From Poritiphilus flavus (lineage in GTDB: Bacteria; Bacteroidota; Bacteroidia; Flavobacteriales; Flavobacteriaceae), in assembly GCF_009901585.1 (NCBI RefSeq), contig NZ_WXYO01000004.1:248001-312000 (forward strand): a stretch of DNA of 64,000 nt, written 5' to 3'. This document shows, in pieces, positions 26,277 through 37,800 of the stretch. Positions within the stretch are counted from its first letter, which is position 1, and each line of letters begins with the position of its first letter. Under the pieces are notes generated by a model. It had not been told where the DNA came from, made no database searches, and was given only the letters and a program-made list of their open reading frames with translations. The position numbers were made by a program, and so were the translations under genes.

Positions 26277-28211
26277 ATGATTAAGAATTACCTCGTAAGT
26301 AACGCACATAGATACGCATCAAAATGGCTCGTTTTGGGTATTGATGTCTTTCTTATCAGTATCTCATTCATGTTGTCTTACCTGATCAGGTTTAATCTGA
26401 CGTTGAACTTCGATACCAAGCAACTTTTCCTTCAGTTACCCCTGGTTGCCCTGATAGCTCTGGCAGCATTTATTTTTACCGGTTCTTATAAAGGAGTGGT
26501 AAGACATACCGGGGTGAGGGATGTCTATAACATATTTAACGCGATCTGTCTGGCCAGTATCCTGACCATTTTCATGGTGATCGTCAATAAGCAGATGGGG
26601 TTGATGAAGAATTTCACTATCCCGCTGTCTATTATTATCATACATAGTTTAATCGGGTTTATTGCACTTACTACATCCAGGTATGTTTTTAAGACGCTTT
26701 ACTATAACCTGGTCAAGAAATTCCATATCAATAAGAATGTATTGATCTATGGAGCAGGGGAGTCTGGTATTCTTACCTACAATGCTCTGACTAATCATAC
26801 CGCAAGTAACGCAAGAGTCATAGGGTATATTGATGACGATAATAAAAAGGTAGGAAAGAGCATTAACGGTATTAAAGTATATGGCAAGGAGACCATCACG
26901 GAATTCTTCCTCAAGAAAAGTGATATTTCCGAGATCATTGTATCTATAAATACGATTGATAACAACCGCCTGCGTGAAATCGTTGAAAGCCTTGTAGACT
27001 TTCCGGTACAGGTTAAGATCGTTCCTCCTGTACAGGATTGGATCAACGGGGAGCTCAAGGTTTCTCAGATCAAACAGGTACAGATTGAGGATCTGCTGAA
27101 CCGGGTTCCTATCAATATCAAGAAATCCAAAGTATCTGATGAGTTGAAGGGGCAGGTGATCATGGTAACCGGAGGTGCCGGTTCCATTGGAAGTGAGATT
27201 GTAAGGCAGATAGCCACCTATGATTACAAATCGTTGATCATTATCGATCAGGCGGAGTCTGCACTTTACGACCTGCAGCAGGAATTAAAACAAAACGGCT
27301 TTCACAATTTCATCCCTATTGTAGGGGATATCCGGGACAAAAACCGCATGAATACCTTTTTCCAGGAGTACAAGCCAACCATTGTTTTCCACGCCGCGGC
27401 TTACAAGCATGTTCCGCTGATGGAATACAATGCTTATGAAGCAATTAAGGTCAACATTGCAGGTACTAAAATGCTGGTAGACCTTTCCCTGCTTTACAAT
27501 GTGGAGAAATTTGTTTTCGTTTCCACGGACAAGGCGGTTAACCCAACCAATGTGATGGGAGCCACCAAGCGTATTGCAGAGATGTATATCAGTTGTATGC
27601 ACCAGGAGCAAAAGACCAAATTCATTACAACCAGATTTGGTAATGTTCTGGGTTCCAACGGATCGGTTATCCCGCTATTCAGAAAGCAGATTGAAAAAGG
27701 AGGCCCGCTGACGGTAACCCACAAAGACATTACCAGGTATTTTATGACCATTCCTGAGGCTTCGCAATTGGTACTGGAAGCAGCCGCGATGGGTCAGGGT
27801 GGTGAGATCTTTATTTTTGATATGGGTGAGTCCGTTAAGATCTACGACCTCGCGAAGAATATGATCAAACTTTCCGGTCTTCGTTATCCGGAAGACATTG
27901 ATATTAAGGTTACCGGTCTAAGGCCAGGGGAAAAGCTGTACGAAGAACTGCTGGCTTCAGGCGAAAACACATTACCTACCTACCACAAGAAGATCATGAT
28001 CAGTAAAGTGCGTGAGCTTGACTACTCCGAAGTGCGCTCCAAAATAGACGAACTTTGCGTTTCTAACATGTTCTTCAATGGTGACACTGTAAAGTTGATG
28101 AAAGAAATTGTTCCTGAGTACGTTTCTAACAATTCAGAATTCTGTAAGCTTGATGAATCCGAGAAGAAGGCAGTGGACAATAAGGTTCAGAAGAAGGTGT
28201 TTCAATCCTAG
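26277..28211 (+). CDS. Membrane UDP-GlcNAc 4,6-dehydratase, PglF/CapD/WbpM-like
   Basis: Protein of 644 residues. Four N-terminal transmembrane helices (about 15-135) precede a nucleotide-binding region with VLIYGAGESGILTYNAL (about 155-270). A C-terminal SDR domain (about 285-600) has VMVTGGAGSIGSEIVRQI, FHAAAYKHVPLMEYNAYEA and NVMGATKRIAEMYI, where Met replaces the usual Tyr (MxxxK) as in this dehydratase class. FGNVLGSNGSVIPLF and TGLRPGEKLYEEL are family-typical. It removes water across C4-C6 of UDP-GlcNAc, giving the keto sugar used by the PLP aminotransferase encoded one base upstream. It differs from the soluble CapE at 9872, which inverts C5. Confidence 0.94.
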   Translation: MIKNYLVSNAHRYASKWLVLGIDVFLISISFMLSYLIRFNLTLNFDTKQLFLQLPLVALIALAAFIFTGSYKGVVRHTGVRDVYNIFNAICLASILTIFMVIVNKQMGLMKNFTIPLSIIIIHSLIGFIALTTSRYVFKTLYYNLVKKFHINKNVLIYGAGESGILTYNALTNHTASNARVIGYIDDDNKKVGKSINGIKVYGKETITEFFLKKSDISEIIVSINTIDNNRLREIVESLVDFPVQVKIVPPVQDWINGELKVSQIKQVQIEDLLNRVPINIKKSKVSDELKGQVIMVTGGAGSIGSEIVRQIATYDYKSLIIIDQAESALYDLQQELKQNGFHNFIPIVGDIRDKNRMNTFFQEYKPTIVFHAAAYKHVPLMEYNAYEAIKVNIAGTKMLVDLSLLYNVEKFVFVSTDKAVNPTNVMGATKRIAEMYISCMHQEQKTKFITTRFGNVLGSNGSVIPLFRKQIEKGGPLTVTHKDITRYFMTIPEASQLVLEAAAMGQGGEIFIFDMGESVKIYDLAKNMIKLSGLRYPEDIDIKVTGLRPGEKLYEELLASGENTLPTYHKKIMISKVRELDYSEVRSKIDELCVSNMFFNGDTVKLMKEIVPEYVSNNSEFCKLDESEKKAVDNKVQKKVFQS

Positions 28212-28247
28212 ATTTTGACTATACTTGTACAGAAAATTCCAATTAAT

Positions 28248-29030
28248 ATGTTAGAAAAAAGTAACTACTCTCGGTTCTATGCCCCTATGCTCATATCTTT
28301 CGTGATATGCTTGTTAACCTCCTGTGCTTCAAAAAAGGACGTTGTTTATTTTCAAAATGCCGGTACCTTTGAAACGCTGGTAGAAAAAAACAACTTTATC
28401 CCGAAATTTAAGGTAGACGATTTAGTGAGTATACACGTATCTACTTTGGATAATGAGGCAAGTGTACCCTTTAACCTGTTTAGAGGTGCTCAGGAAGGCG
28501 GTATTACACCGCAGCAGGTAGATTATCTGATCGACGGGCAGGGAGAAATAGATTTTCCGGTTGTAGGGAAATTGAAGATCGCGGGATTATCCCCGGAGGA
28601 GACCCGCGTGCTCTTACGAGACCGGCTTTCGGAATACCTTAAGGACCCCATTATCAATATACGTTTAAGGAATTTTAGTGTAACGGTTTTGGGTGAGGTC
28701 CGAAGTCCAGGTACCTATCCCGTAATAGGAGAAAAGATTACCATCTTAGAGGCCTTAGGTTTGGCCGGAGATATGACTATTAAAGGTCAGCGAGAGAATG
28801 TTATGGTGATTCGTGATTTTGACGGTACGAAAGTATATACGAGAATAAATCTCACCGATAAGGACGCTTTGAGTTCACCGGTATATTACCTTACTCAAAA
28901 CGACGTGGTTTATGTAGAGCCGAACAGGTCGGCCATTACCTCTTCCGCTCTGGACAACAGGGCAACAATAGCAGTTTCAATTGCGTCTGTTCTTATTACC
29001 TCTACAGTGCTGTTAATAACAAGGAACTAA
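28248..29030 (+). CDS. Wza-type polysaccharide export lipoprotein
   Basis: Outer-membrane polysaccharide export family (PES plus SLBB). With ATG at 28248 it has 260 residues. An upstream TTG would add 11 residues before the signal peptide and is less likely. The signal peptide ends at lipobox LLTSC, followed by ASKKDVVYFQNAG, the usual Bacteroidota Wza start. A PES domain contains YLIDGQGEIDFPVVGKLKIA. An SLBB-like part contains VTVLGEVRSPGTYPVIGEKI. A C-terminal hydrophobic segment (IAVSIASVLITSTVLLI) would be a membrane anchor instead of the enterobacterial amphipathic helix. It lies 48 bp before the co-polymerase/kinase gene, with which it would form the export conduit. Confidence 0.92.
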   Translation: MLEKSNYSRFYAPMLISFVICLLTSCASKKDVVYFQNAGTFETLVEKNNFIPKFKVDDLVSIHVSTLDNEASVPFNLFRGAQEGGITPQQVDYLIDGQGEIDFPVVGKLKIAGLSPEETRVLLRDRLSEYLKDPIINIRLRNFSVTVLGEVRSPGTYPVIGEKITILEALGLAGDMTIKGQRENVMVIRDFDGTKVYTRINLTDKDALSSPVYYLTQNDVVYVEPNRSAITSSALDNRATIAVSIASVLITSTVLLITRN

Positions 29031-29078
29031 TACCGATACGCCGGGCTGTAGACAGCCCCATTTAAAAATTGTTTTTTT

Positions 29079-31433
29079 ATGCCCGAGAATATCGAATTAA
29101 AAGATGTTATTTATAACTACACCGTCAGGTGGAAGTGGTTTGTATTATCCATTGTTGCCTGTATTGTTTTTGGTTATCTCTATCTGAGGTATACCATCCC
29201 GCAGTATGAGGCACGGGCTAAGATCCATATTCTTGAAGATGCCAGTTCCGGCACCGGCCTCGACCTTTTCTCTGAAATGGAGATCTTTTCCGGAATTCAG
29301 AATAAGGTGGAAGATGAGATTGCCATTATCAACTCAAGATCCAATTTCATAGATGTTGTAAAGGAATTAGGATTGAATACCAAGATCATGGCAACCGGCC
29401 ATGTATTGAACACCGAGATCTATAAAGATCCACCGATAAAGCTGAACTTCATTGCGCCGGATTCCGTGATCAACAAAGCGGAGTTCTCTTTTTACCTCAC
29501 ACTGTCTTCTTCAACCACCTTTGGCTACAGTGAGGAGGAGGACAAACCCGTAAAGATCTATGCTTTCGGTAAGGACATCAAATCCCCTGTAGGTGAGATT
29601 GTTATCACTCCGAACATCGAAACTTTCAGCAAGTATAAGGACACCAGGATAAAGGTACAGATCACCCCAACCATGCTGGTTGCACAAAACTATCAGAAAC
29701 GCATCAAGGTCCTGAATCCGGATGAGTATTCCAATATCGTTACACTTTCCCTGGAAGATCCCATCAAAGAAAAGGCGAGAGACATCCTCAACACCCTGAT
29801 AAGGATATATAATGAGAATGCCATTGAAGATAAGCAGATCATTGCAGACCGGACTTCCAACTTCATCAACGAAAGGATCTCAGATATTTCCGCCAACCTC
29901 TCTACGGTGGATCAGGACGCCCAGGACCTCAAAACTAGCCGGGGTCTGACGGACATCCAATCAGAGGCTAACATCAATTTAAATATTGGCGCTGCGAACC
30001 AGCAGGAACTTGCAAACTATCGTACCCAGTTAGACATTGCCAGCTCCATGCAGAATTTGGTAGAACAACAGGAAGGTTTTGAGGTACTTCCCGGAAATAT
30101 CGGACTAAACGATCCGACTATCGCCAGTACCACGGAAAGATATAACCAGCTTGTACTGGAGCGAAAGCGACTGCTTAAAAGCTCCACAGAGAGATCACCG
30201 ATCATCCAGAACCTGGACCAACAGTTGAGAGGCCTTAAACAAAGCATGCAGTCCAGTTTGAACAGTACGGTAAACAATCTTGGGTTGCAGGTAAATACGC
30301 TGAGCGGACAGCAGGCGATAATAAATTCAAAGATCTATTCCGCACCCAGTAATGAAAGGGCATTAAGAGACATTACACGTCAGCAGCAGACTACGGAATC
30401 ACTTTACTTATATCTGCTTCAAAAGCGTGAGGAAGCTCAAATCGCGGTAGCGTCTACGGCCCCAAAATCAAAGATCATCGATTACGCCTATAACGAAACG
30501 GAAGACCCGGTCTCTCCCAAGAGGTCCCTGGTGTATCTGGCTTCGGTGATACTGGGTCTATTGCTGCCATTTACGGTTATCTATTCCTCGGATCTCCTGG
30601 ATAACAAGGTACAGAATATGCACTCCCTGGAAAAGATCACCAAGAGCGTTCCCGTATTGGGAGAGATCCCAAAACTGGCCAAAAATGAGGAGAAAGTGGT
30701 GGTTAAGGATGATAGGTCCATTTTGGCCGAGGCACTGCGTATCATGAGGACCAACCTGGATTACCTGATCAAAGCCAAAAAAGGCCGGGGTAAGCACAAC
30801 ATTATTTTTGTGACCTCCAGTGTACCAGGAGAAGGTAAGACCTTTGTGTCTACCAATCTGTCCATGATACTTTCCGGAACCAATAAGAAAGTGCTATTGC
30901 TCGGGGCAGACATACGGAATCCTAAGCTGTATACCTTTTTTATGGGAAGCCAGGTGGATAAACTTACCAAAAGAAGCAAGAACAAAGACGCGGGATTGAC
31001 AGAATATCTGTACAATGAAGACCTGCAATCCAAAGATATCATTAACCCTATGTTGGTTCACCACAATACCTTTGATGTGATTTATTCGGGCAGGATACCA
31101 CCTAACCCGGCCGAATTACTGATGAGCGACAGACTGAAGCAGCTTTTAGATGAGATGTCTGAAACCTACGATTACGTCATTGTGGATACCGCTCCGATGA
31201 TGGTGGTTTCCGATACCTTACTGATCAGTGAATTTGCCGACCTGATAGTCTATGTTACCCGGGCGGGAGTTACTGAAAAGAAGGCGGTTCAATACCCCAT
31301 CAAGCTAAAGGAAGAAGGTAAAATTAACGGTCTCTCTTTTGTGGTCAACGACGTAAAAGCATCTAATTTAGGATACGCCGGAAAATACGGTTATGGCTAT
31401 GCCAAAGAACAGAAGAAATGGTGGAGGTTCTAG
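29079..31433 (+). CDS. Wzc-like polysaccharide co-polymerase with BY-kinase domain
   Basis: Inner-membrane protein of 784 residues that controls chain length and export by cycles of tyrosine phosphorylation. The Wzz domain starts with a membrane helix (about 18-38). A long periplasmic coiled-coil follows, then a second helix near 485-505. The cytoplasmic BY-kinase has Walker A SSVPGEGKTFVSTNL (about 580-594), Walker A' LLLGADIRNPKLY and Walker B YVIVDTAPMMVVSD. The C-terminus ends in a small tyrosine cluster (YAGKYGYGYAK), the autophosphorylation tail. The CpsB-type phosphatase gene at 39137 is the likely antagonist. A hairpin lies just downstream. Confidence 0.94.
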   Translation: MPENIELKDVIYNYTVRWKWFVLSIVACIVFGYLYLRYTIPQYEARAKIHILEDASSGTGLDLFSEMEIFSGIQNKVEDEIAIINSRSNFIDVVKELGLNTKIMATGHVLNTEIYKDPPIKLNFIAPDSVINKAEFSFYLTLSSSTTFGYSEEEDKPVKIYAFGKDIKSPVGEIVITPNIETFSKYKDTRIKVQITPTMLVAQNYQKRIKVLNPDEYSNIVTLSLEDPIKEKARDILNTLIRIYNENAIEDKQIIADRTSNFINERISDISANLSTVDQDAQDLKTSRGLTDIQSEANINLNIGAANQQELANYRTQLDIASSMQNLVEQQEGFEVLPGNIGLNDPTIASTTERYNQLVLERKRLLKSSTERSPIIQNLDQQLRGLKQSMQSSLNSTVNNLGLQVNTLSGQQAIINSKIYSAPSNERALRDITRQQQTTESLYLYLLQKREEAQIAVASTAPKSKIIDYAYNETEDPVSPKRSLVYLASVILGLLLPFTVIYSSDLLDNKVQNMHSLEKITKSVPVLGEIPKLAKNEEKVVVKDDRSILAEALRIMRTNLDYLIKAKKGRGKHNIIFVTSSVPGEGKTFVSTNLSMILSGTNKKVLLLGADIRNPKLYTFFMGSQVDKLTKRSKNKDAGLTEYLYNEDLQSKDIINPMLVHHNTFDVIYSGRIPPNPAELLMSDRLKQLLDEMSETYDYVIVDTAPMMVVSDTLLISEFADLIVYVTRAGVTEKKAVQYPIKLKEEGKINGLSFVVNDVKASNLGYAGKYGYGYAKEQKKWWRF

Positions 31434-31450
31434 GATCTCAGGTTCCCCAT

Positions 31451-31467
31451 TGAGCTTTTGCAGCTCA
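31451..31467 (+). terminator. Weak stem-loop after the co-polymerase/kinase gene
   Basis: The arms tgagct (31451-31456) and agctca (31462-31467) with a five-base loop lie 18 bases past the stop. Only three T follow, so termination by this element alone is uncertain. Confidence 0.4.
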
Positions 31468-31799
31468 TTTAACACCATTCAATTAAACCAAACTACACAC
31501 AAATAACCAGATTAAAAGAAGCGATTTGCCTGGGTTGATATAGGTGGTTTCCTACAACCAAAAAAGGCGACGGATTTTAGTGTTAATAATGTGATTAAAA
31601 ACCTCAGTAATTGTAAATTTGACGGCCCGTTCTAAGGATGTGCCTGAAATCCTCTGGTAACCCCCGAAACCATACAGATTACAGAGTAATCCCAACTGGA
31701 TAAATTAAACAAATTTAGTTGGTTTAAGTACTTTGCCGATTTTCAATCTAGTTTTAACGAAAACCGGTAGGGTATTTACCCTTAAAGTTGTTATAAAGT

Positions 31800-31807
31800 T
31801 ATCTTTG
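31800..31807 (+). promoter_or_regulatory. Bacteroidota -7 box for the 2404-aa protein gene
   Basis: TATCTTTG is an exact match to TAnnTTTG, 48 bases before the ATG at 31856. A TTTA 21 bases upstream (31775-31778) is at the right distance for a -33 element but matches it poorly. Confidence 0.5.
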
Positions 31808-31855
31808 TGGGTCGTGTGCGCACGTAAAAAAAACTGCTATAATAACTTGTGAACT

Positions 31856-34800
31856 ATGAGAAAATTATACCCAAAAACCTACTTATCGTTTGCTATTGTC
31901 ACTCCCTTATTTTTACTGTTTAAGAAGAACTTACGTGAACTGTCTCTGTTGAACACCAGAGGTTTGAGATCTGGCTTGTTTAGCCTTCTATTACTCGCTT
32001 TGTTCACAAGTGGATCTATTCACGCCCAGCTTCCGGATGAATTTCAGAAGGTAGACCTGGTTACAGGACTGGCTAACGCCACTACTTTCAAGTTTGCTCC
32101 TGACGGACGAATTTTTATTATTGACAGATACGGTGAGGTAATTATCTATAAGCCGGATACGCAGTCTACGGTTTCTGCAGGAACTCTTCCTGTCTTTCAC
32201 GAGTTTGAGGACGGTTTGTTGGGAATCGCCTTTGATCCGGATTTCTCGACGAACAACTATATCTATTTACACTATTCGCCCCTGGCAGCATCTGTGAACA
32301 GGGTTTCTCAGTTTACCATGAATGGGGATGTACTGGACATTTCTTCGGAAGTGGTCATGATCGAATGGACAACCCAACGAACCTGCTGCTTTCACTCTGG
32401 TGGGGATCTCGATTTTGATTCCCAGGGAAATCTCTATATAGCAACAGGGGATAATACCAACCACAGCCCATACGCTACTTTTGATGAAAATAATCCTACG
32501 GAGAGTTCAGAGAACACTTCCTCCAATATGAATGATCTGAGAGGAAAGATCCTTAGGATCACACCACAGTCCAATGGCAGCTATACCATTCCTGCGGGAA
32601 ACTTATTCCCAGGAGGAGTAGATGGCTTACCCGAGATCTATGTGATGGGTGCGCGGAATCCCTATCGGATCTTCGTCGACAAAGAAAATACAGACTGGCT
32701 GTTTTGGGGAGAAGTAGGCCCTGATGCAGATGTTCCAGGAGGTTCGGGAGAAGGACCCGTTGGATTGGATGAAATTAACCTTACCAAAGCAGCAGGGAAT
32801 TACGGTTGGCCCTATTTTTCGGGAGATAACGAAGCCTATCTGGTAGATTATGCCAGCACACCATACTATAACAATCCAGCGTCTCCGCAGAACATTTCCG
32901 TATGGAATACGGGAGGAACTGATCTTCCTCCGGCTCAGCCGGCATGGTTAGACTTTTTTCACCAGTGCTACTTGTCCGGACCAAGATATTATTACGATGC
33001 CAGCCTTACAGACCTTAAAAGACTCCCGGTAGAGTTCGATGGGGTCTACTTTTATTTTGATTTCAATACCAGTAAGATTTGGGCAGTCACCATGGATGCC
33101 ACTGGAAATATTATAACCAACGAACAATTGGCCCCCTCTGTTTTCCCGACATCCCAGGATGGTTTTCTCGATATGAAGATCGGCCCTGATGGCTTTATGT
33201 ATATTCTGGCGTACGGAACCGGATGTTGCCCACAGAACGCGGGAACCGGAAGATTGATCAGGGTGGATTACATTGGAATTACTACCAACTCCATTCCTGT
33301 GGTTACGCTGGACGCGAGCCCTACCGATGGTATCCTGGATCTGGAAGTTAATTTCTCTAGTGATGGTACTTTTGACCCGGATGGAGATTCTCCTCTGTCT
33401 TACGCCTGGGATTTTACCACAGACGGAATCATAGACAGCACAGATCCTAATCCTACCTTCACGTATACCACTGAAGGTACCTTTAATGCTCAACTTCGTG
33501 TGGATGACGGTAACGGTGGAATAGGAGTAAAGAACGTTACCATATATGCAGGCAACACCAAAGCTACATTTGATTTTACATCTCCTGTGGATGGTGGTTT
33601 GATAGGATGGGGGGATGATGTTGACATAGACCTGGAAGTAACCGATGAGCAGGACGGAAGTACCTCCGGAGGAGAGATAGATTGCGATGACGTAAATGTG
33701 GTTCCTTCACTTGGTCACCTGAACCACTTTCACGATGAAGCTACACTTAATGGATGCCCACAAACCGTAACCCTGGGGTACGAAGGTCACCAAATTGGGG
33801 GGGAAGCGGATCTGTTTTTCGTCCTTGGAACAAACTATACGGATACCGGTGGATTGATCTCCTTCGATCAGATAAGACTTCACCCCAAACGCAAGGAGGC
33901 GGAGTTCGCCGATTCGGAAAGTGGAACCGTACTGATCAGTAATACGGACCCCTGGGGTGGAGGTAACTCGGCTATGCGGGTAGATAATGACGGTTATATC
34001 GTCTTTGAAGGAAGGAACCTTGCAAATATTACCGGGGTAAAGTACAGGGTAGCCTCAACCATGGCCGGAGGATCCATAGAACTTAGATTAGGAAGTCCAA
34101 CCGGTACCTTGGTAGTCGCTACTAACGTTCCGAATACCGGTGGTAACTCCAACTGGTTGGACGTTGAAAGCAATTTAACCAACCCGGGAGGAAAGAACGA
34201 CCTGTATTTTGTCTTTAAGAACGGGGGCGTCACTTCCGATATTTTTGACCTTAACTATGTAGAATTCCTTGGAAACGGGGTCTCTACGGATAATACGCCT
34301 CCGGAAGTGGTTTCCGTGGTGGCGGAAGACAATAATACAATTCGGGTAGATTTTTCCGAATACGTAAGCCAGGCTACGGCAGAAAACCTTTCTAATTACA
34401 GTATAGACGGAGGCATTTCCGTGAACGCGGTGGCTTTACAAGAGAATGATCAATCGGTATTGATCACTACCTCAAACCTAAGTTCCGGGGTTACCTATAA
34501 TCTGACAATAAGTAACGTTCAGAATCTGGTAGGTCTGCCTGTTGTGTCCGATAGTTATTCCTTCTTTATATTTAATGCGGTACGCATCAATGCAGGAGGT
34601 CCTGAGGTCACCGCAGACGGAGAGACCTTTGTCGCGGATCAGTACTTCAATGGAGGAGATACCTATACAGACGCCATCCCTATAGAAAATACAGATGCTG
34701 ATCAGTTGTATCAGTCGGAACGCTATAGCACATTTTCTTATGAAATTCCTATTCCGGTTGCCGGCGAATACGATATACGTCTGCACTTCGCGGAGATATT

Positions 34801-37800
34801 CCTTGGGGTCCCCAGTGGAAATCCGGGAGGCGGCGCCGGAGATCGCGTATTCAATGTGGCCATTGAGGGTGAAGAGGTATTAGTCAATTTCGATATTCTG
34901 ACCGAAACCGATCCGGCCACAGCCCTGATCAAAACTTTTGATAATTTCAGCATAACTGACGGAACAGCCAATATACAGTTTACCCCAGGGGTAGACAATC
35001 CAAAGATATCGGCTATAGAGATCTTACCTCCGGATACCTTCCAGGCGACACCGGACATTACCATAATTTCGCCTTCTAATGGTTGGGATGTTAATCAACC
35101 TTTTGAGGTTAACTTTACGGTAGAGAATTGGGAGATCGCCGTTGGCAGTACTCATATGCACTATTTTATTGATGGTGTTATGGTGGGGCCACATTACAGC
35201 TATGGCCCTATCACTATAGATGGATTAAGTCTTGGGAATCACACCATAAGACTTGAACTATTTGATGCTTCTCACGTTGGCACTGGTGTTTTTGATGAAA
35301 TAACGGTCAATGTTACAGCTCAGTTAACCTGTAATGACAATCCGTTCCCAGACCAGTGGGTAGTACACGAGATAGAAGATTTTGAGTTGCCCTATCGGGC
35401 TGTGTATATCTTCCCGCATTACGATCTTGATGGCGATGGTCTGAAAGATATTGTAACCGGAGGATGGTGGTACAAAAACCCGGGTTCAGCCTCTGGGAAC
35501 TGGCAGCAAAATGCTATCGGAAGTCCGTTTAATAACGTCGCGCACGTATACGATTTTGACGGGGATGGAGATATGGACCTGCTGGGTACGCAGGGAGCTT
35601 ACGAAAGTTCGGATATGGCCTGGGCCGAAAATGATGGTTCCGGGAATTTTACGGTTCGAACAAATATTCCTTCAGGAACGGCCACTTTTGGAGAACCTTT
35701 CCTGGCCGGACTGGCAGGAGGGGTATTTCAAACTGCGGGCCCCTATCAAATGGCTATAAACTGGAATGGAGCGGAAGATACCGGAGACGCCATGCAACTG
35801 CTTACGGTGCCAGCAGATCCTGTTAACACCACCTGGACCCTTGAGAACTTAAGTCCGGATTCCCTGGGTGAAGATGTTAATGAAGGAGATATTAACCGTG
35901 ATGGTAACCTGGATCTCTTCCAGGGTGGCAACTGGTTAAGAAATAACGGAGATGGTACCTGGACAACTTTTTCAACCGGTGCGACTTACGCAACGACGCT
36001 TGATCGTAATCAATTGGCAGATTTTGACAGGGACGGGGATTTGGATGCAGTAGTAGGCCAGCTAGGTCTTGGAAGTGATCCTGATCGCTTTGAGTTTGCC
36101 TGGTTTGAGGCTCCGGCTGATCCGGAACAGCCCTGGACCAAGCGGGTTCTGGCTACGGATATTACCGGTAGTTTGAGTGTGTTCGTGGAGGATATTGATT
36201 TCGATGGAGATGAAGATATCATTGTTGGGGAATGGCTGCAAGACCATCGCCTGATCGTCTTTGAGAACGACCTATGTGACTCTGGAACCTTTATACGGCA
36301 GACTATTGATATGGGAGGAACTGGCTTTGACCATCACGATGGAGCCCAGGTAGTGGATATTGACAACGATGGTGACCTGGATGTGGTCTCTATCGGCTGG
36401 GATAACATCATTCCCAGAATATTTGAAAATACAACCGCAGGCCCTTCAGATCCTATAGCTGATGCCGGAGAAGATCAAACCATAACACTCCCAACGAACA
36501 GCGTGGTCCTGAATGGTTCAGGAAATGATCCAGATGGAGGGACTATCAATGCATATATGTGGACTCAGGAGAGCGGTCCGAGTACCGCCACGTTATCCGG
36601 TGAGGCCACAGCAGACCTGATAGCAGATGATCTTATTGAAGGAGTCTATGTCTTCAGGCTTACAGTTACTGATGATGAAAGCGCAACCGGATTTGACGAT
36701 GTTACGGTTAACGTGGTTCCGCCTACGGATGCCATAAGAATAAATGCCGGAGGTCCAGCTTATACCTTTAACGGACTGGATTGGAGTGCAGACCAGTATT
36801 TCTCTGGTGGCGATACTTTTGCCAATGCCATGGAAATCGCGAACACCTCTAATGATCAGTTGTATCATACGGAAAGGTTTACCACTTCCAGCTCTTTCAG
36901 TTATGAAATACCTGTGACCGATGGTACCTATGATCTCAACCTGCATTTTGCAGAAGTGTTCTACGGGGTTCCTAATGGAGATCCTTCCGGAGGTGCCGGT
37001 TCCAGGGTATTTAATGTAGATATTGAAGGTGGGCAGGCGCAACTTATGAACTACGATATTTTCGTGGCAGCAGGCGGACCTTCTACCGCAGTGGTTGAGA
37101 ATTTCACAGGCATTAATGTAAATGACGGTGCTTTGACCATTACGCTCAGCGCGATAGTGGAATTCCCGAAGATCACAGGTATTGAGGTACTTGGTGAAAG
37201 TGGCACTCAACCACCTGTAGCCGATGCAGGCGAAGATCAGACCGTAAACCTTCCAAACAGCAGTATTGTATTGGACGGTTCCGGATACGACCCTGATGGC
37301 GGTAGCATTACGGCATATCAATGGGCTCAGGTAAGCGGTCCGACTACAGCTACCCTTGGCGATGCGAATACCGATAATCTTACAGCGAGCGATCTTGTAG
37401 AAGGTACTTACGTTTTCAGCCTTACCGTTACAGATGATGAAGCTGAAATGGGAACAGACCAGGTTACTGTTGAAGTGCTACAGGGAGCTCTGTCACTTCG
37501 AATTAATTCCGGTGGACCTGCTCTGACCTTTATGGGTGAAGATTGGTCTGCAGACCAGTATTTCCTGGGTGGCGGAGTATTTAGCGACCCAATAGCTATC
37601 GCCAATACTGAAAATGACGAGTTGTATCAGACAGAACGGTTCAACACCTCAGGTATCCTGACTTATGAGATACCGGTGGCATCTGGTGATTATAACATTA
37701 ATCTGCACTTTGCAGAGATCTTTTTCGGAGTTCCCTCCGGGGATCCTACCGGTGGCGAAGGTTCCAGGATATTCGATATTGATATTGAAGGAGGACAGCA

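Larger units (their letters stand above)
31434..31855. other. Intergenic region between kinase and giant propeller gene
   Basis: This 422-bp gap holds a small hairpin right after the kinase gene and an exact -7 promoter box at 31800-31807 before the next gene. No open frame or RNA gene was recognised in between. Confidence 0.6.

Noticed and set aside
36593-37321. 242-codon minus-strand open frame inside the 2404-aa protein gene
   Set aside because: It is antisense to clearly conserved REJ and malectin domains, and its translation shows no recognisable domain. It is a frame shadow.
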